From the NCBI GenBank assembly GCA_020634335.1, contig JACKBY010000005.1, forward strand, positions 62,001-126,000: a stretch of 64,000 nucleotides of DNA, written 5' to 3'. Under the pieces are notes generated by a model. The model was not told where the DNA came from, made no database searches, and saw nothing but the letters and a program-made list of their open reading frames with translations. Each line of letters opens with the position of its first letter. Position 1 is the first letter of the stretch. Positions 58,029 to 64,000 of this stretch are shown in pieces. Made by a program: the position numbers and the translations under genes. This DNA is from Promineifilum sp. (GTDB lineage: Bacteria > Chloroflexota > Anaerolineae > Promineifilales > Promineifilaceae).

Positions 58029-58116
58029 GTTCCCGGAGGGTGGCAAAGCAAAACCATCCGCAGGCGAGTCCTGCGTTTTCAACGGATAGGTTGCCCTGGG
58101 CCAGGGAAGAGCAGGG

Positions 58117-58246
58117 AGAATGACGAATTAAGCGTGACGAATGACGAATGAAGAATGACGAATGAAGAATGACGAAAGGGTTTCGCCACTGGTCGCTCGT
58201 CGTTTGTCACTTGTCATTCGTCACTTGTCATTCGTCATTCGTCATA
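58117..58246. repeat. Long family A heptad hairpin
   Basis: The left arm repeats GAATGACGAAT/GAAGAATGACG and the right arm TTGTCATTCGTCACTTGTC, with AAAGGGTTTCGCC at the centre. At about 130 bases it is the longest simple copy in the window. It abuts the -35 box of the small RNA. Confidence 0.8.
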
Positions 58247-58247
58247 A

Positions 58248-58276
58248 TTGACACGATCGGCCGCATATGGTATGCT
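58248..58276 (+). promoter_or_regulatory. Strong sigma-70-type promoter
   Basis: TTGACA (58248-58253) is a perfect -35. TATGCT (58271-58276) is a good -10. The spacer is exactly 17 bases. Expected start near 58284. Confidence 0.75.
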
Positions 58277-58283
58277 CGTACCT

Positions 58284-58453
58284 GGATAGAGTAGGCTTCC
58301 TTTGGGGACAAAATCCCCCTCCCCAGCAAAGGGGCGCTGTTTCGGACCGTTGCCTATCGGCAATTGCCCACGACGTTGGCGGCGTCGATAAGCAGAAAGG
58401 AGGCCGTCTCGCTTATACGAGTGGCCCTGCGTGACGCGGGGCCACTTTTTTTT
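58284..58453 (+). ncRNA. Probable small structured RNA of about 170 nt
   Basis: From the promoter start to the T-run, the segment has no convincing frame but rich pairing: GGCTTCCTTT near the 5' end with AAAGGAGGCC near 58396-58405, and inside it TTGCC-TATC-GGCAA and CGACG/CGTCG hairpins. It ends in a strong intrinsic terminator. Length, long closing stem and dedicated promoter would fit a 6S-like RNA, a riboswitch leader for the ATPase gene, or a new class; I cannot assign one. Confidence 0.6.
58420..58453 (+). terminator. Intrinsic terminator with T8
   Basis: AGTGGCCC and GGGCCACT pair perfectly, extended by TGCG/CGCG around TGA, and are followed by eight T residues. Confidence 0.85.
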
Positions 58454-58768
58454 GCTCCCGGACACCAGAGGGCCGGGAGCGGGTCGCTCCTATACACACC
58501 CGATCCTCACAGCGTGGTGATCGCATGGTATAATCAACAACAATTCACAGTATAATGGCACAAATCGCCCATGTCAAGCAAACTATAGGCTATAGATTGG
58601 ATTGGTGAGGAAGGTAGTGGGAAACAATAGGTGAAATTGGGCCATTAGAGGGTGTACAATTGCGTGGGGATGGGTTATACTTGGGTGATGTAGCGCCGGA
58701 TAGGGAACCGGCGGGCGGTGTTGGGGAGGCGCACTGGAAAGTTCGCGTTGCGGGACAGGAGAATGATC

Positions 58769-59638
58769 ATGGTCGAGAATTTGCTGGAAACTGATCTGAC
58801 GCGCTATAAGCCGGACTGGGAGAAGCTGGGGGTGGTGGTGGCCCCGTTTACGATTGAGGCCGACCCGCGCTTCATGTATCTGTCGACGGAGACGCGGCGG
58901 GCCTTGTCGAAGGTCAGCTACATGGTCGAGGCGGGGCAGGGGGCGTCGGTGGTCGTGGGCGAAGTGGGCACGGGCAAGACGACGCTGGCGTCGTGGTTCC
59001 ACAGCCGCTATGACCGCCGGCCGGATTTCGTGGCCGCGCGAGTTGACGAGCCGCCCAAGAAGAGCGGCCTGCTGCTGCTGCGGCGCGTGGCGGCCGAGTT
59101 CGGCGTGCGCACGCGCCGGGCCACCGAGGACCAGCTCAACGAGCTGCGCGACTTCCTGACGGAGACGACGGCGCAGGGGGTGCTGCCGCTGGTGATCATC
59201 GATGAGGCCCACGAGCTGGAGCCGGAGCAGTTCAAGGAGCTGCGCCGCTTGCTCAACTTCCGCGACCCGCGCGGCGGCAAGGCTTATCAGGTCATTCTGC
59301 TGGGCCGCCCGGAACTGGACATCAATCTGCGCTCGTCGAAAGATTTCAATGACCGGGTGGCGACGCGGTCGTCGCTGGACCCGCTGGCCCCGGACGACAC
59401 GGCGGCGCTGATCGAGTACCGGCTGCTGGCCGCGGGGCGCGACGGCCGCCAGCCGCCGCTGTTCCTGCCCGATGCCATCCTGCCCATCTGGCGCGAGACG
59501 CGCGGCTACCCGCGCTCGATTTGCCTGCTGTGCCTGCACTTGTGCCTGGAGTTGCTGGTCACGGGCGGGTCGCAGATCGATGAGGCGTTTGTGATGAAGT
59601 TTCTGGAGACGCATTCGGGATACCGGCAGGCCGAATGA
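58769..59638 (+). CDS. AAA+ ATPase of the ExeA/TniB/MuB type
   Basis: This is a 289-residue P-loop ATPase: Walker A VVVGEVGTGKTTL (about 62-73), Walker B LPLVIIDEAHEL (about 139-150), sensor-like VILLGRPEL and an arginine-rich YPRSICLL near the C-terminus. This is the AAA_22 group, which includes transposition helpers (TniB, MuB) and the secretion protein ExeA. The N-terminal YKPDWEKLGVVVAPF, contacting the P-loop domain directly, is ExeA-like. ATG 58769 has AGGAG seven bases upstream. No transposase is adjacent, so the role is unsettled; a mobile-element ATPase is likely. Confidence 0.78.
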   Translation: MVENLLETDLTRYKPDWEKLGVVVAPFTIEADPRFMYLSTETRRALSKVSYMVEAGQGASVVVGEVGTGKTTLASWFHSRYDRRPDFVAARVDEPPKKSGLLLLRRVAAEFGVRTRRATEDQLNELRDFLTETTAQGVLPLVIIDEAHELEPEQFKELRRLLNFRDPRGGKAYQVILLGRPELDINLRSSKDFNDRVATRSSLDPLAPDDTAALIEYRLLAAGRDGRQPPLFLPDAILPIWRETRGYPRSICLLCLHLCLELLVTGGSQIDEAFVMKFLETHSGYRQAE

Positions 59639-59640
59639 CG

Positions 59641-59673
59641 CGAGATACGAGATACGAGATACGAGTTAAGAGT
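59641..59673. repeat. Left arm flanking the four-helix-bundle gene
   Basis: This 33-base arm of the family A type (CGAGATACGAGATACGAGAT then ACGAGTTAAGAGT) matches the reverse complement of 60055-60087 at 31 of 33 positions. Confidence 0.85.
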
Positions 59674-59702
59674 CAGTGTAAATTAATGAGAGATGGGTTG
59701 AT

Positions 59703-60062
59703 GTGAGCGAGTATCCGTTGCGGGAGAGGACGAAGCAGTTGGCGTTGCGGATTATTCACTTGGTGGAGGCGCTGCCGAATAATGAGACGAGCCGGATCAT
59801 CGGCCGTCAACTGGTTCGCTCGGGTACGTCGGTGGGGGCCAGTTACCGGGCTTCGTTGCGGGCCAAGTCCAAGGCCGATATGCTTAACAAGTGGAAGATC
59901 GTGGAAGAAGAAGTGGATGAAACGCTCTACTGGCTGGAATTAATGGTTGAAGCAAACATCATGCCGGAAGCCAAGCTAAAACCGCTTATGAACGAAGTCG
60001 ATGAAATTACGGCCATGATGATCACTTCCATCAGTACTTTGCGCCGGAGTAACCACTCTTAA
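59703..60062 (+). CDS. Four-helix-bundle protein (23S rRNA IVS / Avd-like family)
   Basis: The 119-residue all-helical protein fits the TIGR02436 family: YPLRERTKQLALRIIHLVEALP, RIIGRQLVRSGTSVGASYRAS, KWKIVEEEVDETLYWLELMVEA and the final helix. The motif RSGTSVGANYRA-like is the family signature. Relatives are encoded in 23S rRNA intervening sequences and include the Avd protein of diversity-generating retroelements. Here the gene lies exactly between the two arms of a family A hairpin. Its last three codons (NHS and stop) run into the right arm. The start is GTG 59703. Function unknown; RNA or nucleic-acid binding is inferred from Avd. Confidence 0.85.
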   Translation: MSEYPLRERTKQLALRIIHLVEALPNNETSRIIGRQLVRSGTSVGASYRASLRAKSKADMLNKWKIVEEEVDETLYWLELMVEANIMPEAKLKPLMNEVDEITAMMITSISTLRRSNHS

Positions 60063-60087
60063 CTCGTATCTCGAATTTCGTATCTCG
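60055..60087. repeat. Right arm flanking the four-helix-bundle gene
   Basis: ACTCTTAACTCGTATCTCGA followed by ATTTCGTATCTCG, the complement of the left arm at 59641-59673. The gene's stop codon lies in it. Confidence 0.85.
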
Positions 60088-60090
60088 GAT

Positions 60091-60678
60091 ATGGAAATCA
60101 TGAAATCCGACAAGGCCAGGGATCGCGCACGGGAGCGGGAGGACGACGAGGAGCCGCGGGTCAGTACGCTGAAGGAGCTGATGCGCGACAAGCCGCGGCG
60201 GGGGCGGCCGCGGCGACAGGTGGCGCGGCAGAACGTCTACGTGGCGCTGCATCCCGAGCAGAAGACGCAGCTGGACATGCTGGCGGGGCTGTTGCCGGCG
60301 GCGCTGGGGCGGGCCGACTTGCCCGACCTGGCCGTGTCGGTGCTGACGGCGCGGGTCGAGGCGCTGCGCACGGCCGTCACCGGCCGCACGCGCGAGATCC
60401 CGGAGGGGGTCACCGACCTGGAGTCGCTCTATCTGTTGTGGGATGTGACGCTGCCCAACCGCGAGCCGGCCGACAAGTGGACGAGTATTCGCCTGTCGCC
60501 GCAGCAGGTGCTGGAGTTGGGACGGGTGCATGGCACGCTCAACGCCGCCTTTGGGGCCAACCGCAGCGAGGTGTTTGGGCTGGCGCTGGCGCTGTTGGCC
60601 CAGTTCCTGGAGCGCCACCCGCTGGCTGAGGCGGAGATGGGGCTGAGCGATGTGCGGGAGATGATATTCAGGAATTAG
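60091..60678 (+). CDS. Unidentified basic helical protein
   Basis: This is a 195-residue protein. A charged N-terminus (DKARDREREDDEEPR-like) leads to KPRRGRPRRQVARQNVYVALHPEQKTQLDMLA, reminiscent of an AT-hook plus ribbon-helix-helix beginning. A helical C-terminal two-thirds follows. It may bind DNA. The start lies four bases after the right arm of the preceding element and no ribosome site is visible, so the insertion may have displaced its own leader. The last residues (IFRN) and stop come from an AGGAATTAGGAATT repeat. With the ATPase at 58769 it could be part of one element. Confidence 0.5.
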   Translation: MEIMKSDKARDRAREREDDEEPRVSTLKELMRDKPRRGRPRRQVARQNVYVALHPEQKTQLDMLAGLLPAALGRADLPDLAVSVLTARVEALRTAVTGRTREIPEGVTDLESLYLLWDVTLPNREPADKWTSIRLSPQQVLELGRVHGTLNAAFGANRSEVFGLALALLAQFLERHPLAEAEMGLSDVREMIFRN

Positions 60679-60712
60679 GAATTAGGAATTGGGAATTACG
60701 AGTTACGAGTTG
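60669..60712. repeat. AGGAATT / ACGAGTT heptad repeat
   Basis: CAGGAATTAGGAATTAGGAA and TTGGGAATTACGAGTTACGA; 7-base units as in family A, single arm. Confidence 0.65.
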
Positions 60713-61231
60713 TGTTCCTGGGCGCTGAGCGCTGATCCACCGACCTATTGACTTGCTGGCCTACTGACCCCTGACCCCCTGGCGACTATTCACCGACCGC
60801 TGGATTAAATTATTAGCAGCTCATAATCAATTAACGGTCGATCATTTGTTCTTTTCGCATAGCCTGGCGCTGGTATCCGGCCTTGCTTTTCCTCTAACCT
60901 TATATGATCCGGCTTGTTTTCCCGGCGGGGACAGCCTGGCGGTTGGTGGGTTGGGGGGGGATGGGGTTGCAGTGGGGCGGGCGCAGGGTTGTTGGGCGGT
61001 TGGAGAAGGCGAAAAGAGTGGGAACGGGGACGAAAACGGCCGAATCGAGCGCCGCCCCCCCGTATTTCGCATCCCGTATCTCGTCTTTCGTGGCGAAGGA
61101 TCGAATCTGGGTTCGGGGCTAGGTTCGGAAAGGGTTGATGCCGCGGGTTCGACGCCGCGACCGATTCACCCCGCCACAGTTTGCTGTATCCAGCCAAACG
61201 AAATACTTGATTGCAATGGTACAATGGAAAG
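60679..61231. other. Gene-free stretch
   Basis: It contains the heptad run above, family E units at 60722-60805, the AT-rich palindrome-like segment 60804-60833 and then about 390 bases of G-rich sequence in which I see no gene or motif. Confidence 0.5.
60722..60805. repeat. Family E repeat (CTGACC units)
   Basis: CCGACCTATTGACTTGCTGG and CCTACTGACCCCTGACCCCC, the opposite orientation of the 17510 copy. Confidence 0.6.
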
Positions 61232-61681
61232 ATGGACAACATACCTTCCCCAAACGACAGCTTGGTTTCCGACTACATCGCTTCACTCGGCGATGAACAG
61301 ACGATCCAGGATACCCAGGTGCTCATCGAAATGATGCAGCGAATTAGCGGGCATCCCCCCAGGAAGTGGAATGTGGGCACGCTCGGGTTTGATACGTACC
61401 ATTATCAGTACACCAGCGGGCGTGAGGGCGACGGTCACGTGATCGGCTTTTATCCGCGAAAGGGCAAGATTACCGTGTACCTGATGGACGGCACGGCGCG
61501 CCACGCTGAATTGCTGGCTACCTTGGGGAAGCATACCTCCACCGGGTATTGTGTGTATATCAAGCGGCTTCGGGATATCGATATGGCGGTCCTGGAGCAA
61601 ATCGTGCAGGCGTCCTATGACTACGTAAAGTCTCGGGATGGGCATATCCATGAGATATTGTGGAAGCAGGCTAAGGCCTAG
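61232..61681 (+). CDS. DUF1801 family protein
   Basis: This is a 149-residue protein. VSDYIASLGDEQTIQDTQVLIEMMQRISGHPPRKWNVGTLGFDTYHYQYTSGREGDGHVIGFYPRKGKITVYLM is the DUF1801 (YdhG-like) pattern. KHTSTGYCVYIKRLRDIDMAVLEQIV completes it. The biochemical role is unknown. GGAAA precedes ATG 61232. Codon use is less GC-rich than in the rest of the window, as in the genes that follow, which suggests transfer. Confidence 0.82.
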   Translation: MDNIPSPNDSLVSDYIASLGDEQTIQDTQVLIEMMQRISGHPPRKWNVGTLGFDTYHYQYTSGREGDGHVIGFYPRKGKITVYLMDGTARHAELLATLGKHTSTGYCVYIKRLRDIDMAVLEQIVQASYDYVKSRDGHIHEILWKQAKA

Positions 61682-61701
61682 GGGTTTTTGCTCGGCCGGT
61701 G

Positions 61702-61975
61702 GTGGGATGGGGGGAATTCCTGCCCAGTGATGGGCAAATCGAACTGCTTCAGGGCGATTCACAGGTGATCTCTAAGGGGACGGCCGCCATCGAGATCGTT
61801 GATTTCGGTGGCGGCGATGACCTTCGCCTATGGGGGAGGGCAGTATTTTGAGTGGGACAAGTTGTATTTGACGGTAGAGCCTGTTGCTCTTGGCGCCGGC
61901 GGTTCGTCCCTTGAGTCTGTCATTGGCAAAAATCGGGTTTCTGAAATTTATCCACTTGCCATATCTTCCCGCTAG
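61702..61975 (+). pseudogene. Small frameshifted coding remnant
   Basis: A frame from GTG 61702 to TGA 61851 reads GQIELLQGDSQVISKGTAAI and EIVDFGGGDDLRLWG. A second frame from 61817 to 61975 reads GGGQYFEWDKLYLTVEPVA. Joined by one frameshift near 61845 they would make a protein of about 90 residues. No family is recognised. It lies between the DUF1801 gene and the restriction module. Confidence 0.3.
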
Positions 61976-62038
61976 AATTGACCTTGAATAATTCTTTGCT
62001 ACCCTATGGTATCGCCAGTTCTTGCTGAGAAAAACAAT

Positions 62039-63058
62039 ATGGATTTCTTAACTGCCGCGCAGACCATTCTCGAAGACGAAGGCCAGCCTCTTCACTTCAA
62101 GGAAATTACGAAACGAGCCTTGATGACAGGACTGATCGCGCCGTCGGGTATGACCCCGGAGGCGACGATGGGATCACGCCTTTATGTGGATACCAAGAAG
62201 GACGATTCGCGGTTTGAAAGAGTAGGCAGGGGGCAATTCGGTTTAAAGAGAAGGGCACAGCAGCATGACATCGCCAGACGTGTGGAAGAAATAAATGATT
62301 CAACACGGCATGCGTTACGGAAACGCCTTCATGAGATACCGGCCGATCGCTTCGAAGCGCTCATCGGGGAATTGTTAATCGCCGTCGGATTTTCGGAATC
62401 ATCGGTTCAAGTGACGAATTTTAGTAACGATGGCGGGATTGATGTTCGTGGTGTGTTGAACGCTGGTGATGTCACGGCCGTCAATGCGGCCGTTCAAGTC
62501 AAACGATGGAAGAGAAACGTTCAGACAAATGTGGTTCGAGAATTGCGCGGATCGCTTACTACCCATGAGCAGGGCATTATCATTACAACCAGTGATTATT
62601 CGACAGGAGCGAAGGCTGAAGCCAACGCCGTTGGTAAGGCACCTATTAGTTTAGTGAATGGCACCGAATTGATAGAGCTGTTGGTCAAGCATTCGATTGG
62701 TATAAATAAGGAACCTCACACGGTGGTGACGCTTGACGAGGAGTGGTGGAGTGAGGCGAACGGGAATTCTCCCGCCGTGCTTGGACTTGAAGCAGTCGTT
62801 GAAGAGGAAGTTCAGGTTACAAATCCTGTACGCATACCATCCTTTCCATTGCTCGTGCGAGCTATCAACGCGCCGGACGTGCTTGGGTTGATGCTCAATC
62901 TCCAGGGGCAGATGGAGTTTAACAATACCAGATACGATTCTCCGTCTGCTGCCGGAAAGGATGCTTCCGGTTGGAAGTCATGTAATGGGTGGCGCTATTG
63001 GCAATATCAGGATCCTGAGAGTAAGGAGTGGTGGTTGATTAACGAATTGCGTGCTTAA
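62039..63058 (+). CDS. HARE-HTH / Mrr-type nuclease / RAMA restriction protein
   Basis: This is a 339-residue protein. Residues 1-75 (FLTAAQTILEDEGQPLHFKEIT) form a HARE-HTH winged helix, found in proteins that read DNA or chromatin. Residues about 95-225 are an Mrr-like restriction endonuclease domain: E111, D135 in NDGGIDVRG and the QVKRW motif (Q153, K155) make the D-x(n)-(E/Q)-x-K site. The C-terminal 80 residues (SPSAAGKDASGWKSCNGWRYWQYQD) resemble the RAMA domain linked to modified-base recognition. The combination points to a modification-dependent endonuclease. Base composition is clearly lower in GC than most of the window. ATG 62006 is an alternative start. Confidence 0.78.
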   Translation: MDFLTAAQTILEDEGQPLHFKEITKRALMTGLIAPSGMTPEATMGSRLYVDTKKDDSRFERVGRGQFGLKRRAQQHDIARRVEEINDSTRHALRKRLHEIPADRFEALIGELLIAVGFSESSVQVTNFSNDGGIDVRGVLNAGDVTAVNAAVQVKRWKRNVQTNVVRELRGSLTTHEQGIIITTSDYSTGAKAEANAVGKAPISLVNGTELIELLVKHSIGINKEPHTVVTLDEEWWSEANGNSPAVLGLEAVVEEEVQVTNPVRIPSFPLLVRAINAPDVLGLMLNLQGQMEFNNTRYDSPSAAGKDASGWKSCNGWRYWQYQDPESKEWWLINELRA

Positions 63059-63100
63059 CCCAGTAACGGTCTCGACATTAGTTTAGTAGAGGGTTTTGTT

Positions 63101-63790
63101 TTGGCAAATGAGATTTTGTCTTATCTGGAGATGTGCCAGCGGGAGAAGATGAGCCTTCAAAGAGGCATGAACTTCCGCGCGGGCGATAACTATTCTATTA
63201 TTCTGATGTCTCAGCGGACGAATGCTCCTTACCGCGATCGTATTGAAGATGATGGCACAACGCTCATCTACGAGGGCCATGACGAACCAAAGCGAAACGA
63301 TTTGCCGGATCCTAAGAAAGTTGATCAACCAGCAGTGACGAATCGTGGCACGCTCACGGAAAATGGTAAATTTGCTCGGGCGGCTGAACAGTTTAAACGC
63401 AGGGAAGGCAGGGCCGAGCGCGTCCGGGTCTATGAAAAGATTCGGACCGGGATTTGGTCGTATAACGGGTTATTTCATCTAGTCGATTCATGGGTGGAGA
63501 CTGACGGTCGACGCGAGGTATTCAAGTTTAAACTAGTAGCCGTCGACGACGAAACCTTCACGTCGGATCAGCAGAGTGGTGATCTTGAGAGCACAAGATT
63601 GATCCCGTCTGCTGTTAAAGTCGCAGTGTGGCGACGTGACGGCGGCAAATGTGTAAGGTGTGGCGCAACGGATAATCTCCATTTTGATCACGTCATACCC
63701 TATGCCAAAGGCGGTACGTCACTTCGGGCAGAAAATATTCAACTGCTGTGTGCACGGCACAATCTCGCCAAGCGCGACCGGATTGAATAA
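63101..63790 (+). CDS. SRA/YDG-HNH endonuclease
   Basis: This is a 229-residue protein. The N-terminal part contains DGTTLIYEGHDEP (about 52-64), RVRVYEKIRTGIWSYNGLFHLVDSWVE and REVFKFKLVAVDD. These match the SRA/YDG fold that flips out methylated cytosine (compare YDGLY ... FKFKL of SRA proteins). The C-terminal HNH nuclease has CVRCG, HFDHVIPYAKGG and NIQLLCARHNLAK. SRA-HNH proteins are type IV modification-dependent restriction enzymes. TTG 63101 is taken as the start, with GAGGG upstream; ATG 63131 is possible. It lies 42 bases after the Mrr/RAMA gene and both are probably one defence operon. Confidence 0.82.
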   Translation: MANEILSYLEMCQREKMSLQRGMNFRAGDNYSIILMSQRTNAPYRDRIEDDGTTLIYEGHDEPKRNDLPDPKKVDQPAVTNRGTLTENGKFARAAEQFKRREGRAERVRVYEKIRTGIWSYNGLFHLVDSWVETDGRREVFKFKLVAVDDETFTSDQQSGDLESTRLIPSAVKVAVWRRDGGKCVRCGATDNLHFDHVIPYAKGGTSLRAENIQLLCARHNLAKRDRIE

Positions 63791-64000
63791 GCCGGTAATC
63801 TGGAACCAGAAGGATTTAACCGAAGCAGCCAACGGTCCGGCAAACGCAACCAACAATCCGACAAACAACTTTCAGCTAAATTGTGCACACGCTTCCCCCT
63901 CATTTGCCTGCCCCTTTTCGGCCGGTGAAGATCATCGCCGGGGAGAGCAAGGTCCCGGCCGGAGAAGGGGGCTTTGCAAAAAGGAGACTGATTTCCCCGT
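63791..64000. other. Window end, no feature seen
   Basis: A short degenerate direct repeat (CCAACGGTCCGGCAAACGCA / CCAACAATCCGACAAACAAC) lies at about 63829-63868. Nothing else is recognisable to the end. Confidence 0.4.

Larger units (their letters stand above)
58029..58768. other. Divergent intergenic region: hairpin, small RNA, leader
   Basis: The 740-base region between the winged-helix-like gene and the ATPase gene contains a family A hairpin (58117-58246), a promoter and terminator framing a probable small RNA (58284-58453) and a family C-like GTAGCGCCGGATAGGGAACC at 58690. No protein gene is apparent. Confidence 0.6.

Noticed and set aside
414..58246. CRISPR arrays suggested by the regular short repeats
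   Set aside because: Units are 7 or 9 bases with no spacers, arms are inverted rather than directly repeated, and no cas genes are present.
58284..58453. Firm assignment of the small RNA as 6S RNA or SRP RNA
   Set aside because: Length and closing stem are compatible with 6S, but I could not identify the conserved bubble, and the SRP loop motif is absent.
59641..60087. Diversity-generating retroelement because the four-helix-bundle protein is Avd-like
   Set aside because: No reverse transcriptase, template repeat or variable repeat is seen nearby.
1..64000. rRNA, tRNA or insertion-sequence transposase genes
   Set aside because: None was recognised on either strand by eye; weak tRNAs could be missed without a covariance search.

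Overview
The window is GC-rich, densely coded bacterial chromosome. I think it comes from a filamentous or mesophilic member of the Chloroflexota (Anaerolineae/Caldilineae-like). This is inferred from the mix of families: secreted beta-helix proteins with a YLPVVLN-type C-terminus, class III cyclase-AAA-TPR giants, STAND/NB-ARC proteins, a DUF6504 protein and META-repeat lipoproteins. No rRNA or tRNA gene was seen, so the taxonomy stays tentative.

Layout. 0-3 kb: phage-type genes (holin-like protein, Zn-finger small-terminase-like protein, large terminase) with no other capsid genes in view. 3-20 kb: housekeeping and envelope genes: nitroreductase, two secreted proteins, a PhoR/PhoB-type two-component pair, a decayed MNT/HEPN pair, DUF2071, a BdbC-cytochrome c-HemW operon, lipase, MobA, RfbF, MtnA and a Kef-type antiporter. 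20-29 kb: minus-strand signalling/conflict block: two STAND ATPases (one with an effector-associated-like domain, one with a membrane anchor and beta-propeller) and a 1327-residue cyclase-AAA-TPR protein. 29-36 kb: two large secreted beta-helix proteins with a parS-like site between them. 36-44 kb: membrane glycosyltransferase, DinB-like, dienelactone hydrolase, radical SAM-HhH and NB-ARC-TPR genes. The TPR end of the last is a frameshifted 126-bp repeat array. 44-56 kb: DUF6504, PPC-domain protein, two paralogous membrane proteins bracketing MscS and a tandem HEPN-like membrane protein, RpiB, TRIC-type channel and an MBL hydrolase. 56-64 kb: accessory region with a repeat-riddled winged-helix-like gene, a probable small RNA with its own promoter and terminator, a TniB/ExeA-like ATPase, a four-helix-bundle gene and a two-gene modification-dependent restriction module (HARE-Mrr-RAMA and SRA/YDG-HNH).

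The most striking feature is a set of dispersed short palindromic repeats. The main family has arms built of 7-bp units (GACGAAT, TACGAGA and variants) around a centre close to AAGAGCGCTCTT. Copies lie in most intergenic regions, and several sit in frame inside genes (hemW-like, glycosyltransferase, radical SAM and four segments of the 56.4-58.0 kb gene). Others supply the C-terminal codons and stop of genes. At 59.6-60.1 kb the same hairpin is split at its centre, and a four-helix-bundle (23S-IVS/Avd-like) gene lies between the two arms. I propose this as the best candidate for an undescribed element: an IVS-like unit whose empty form is the hairpin family. At least four other short repeat families are present, sometimes nested in one another.
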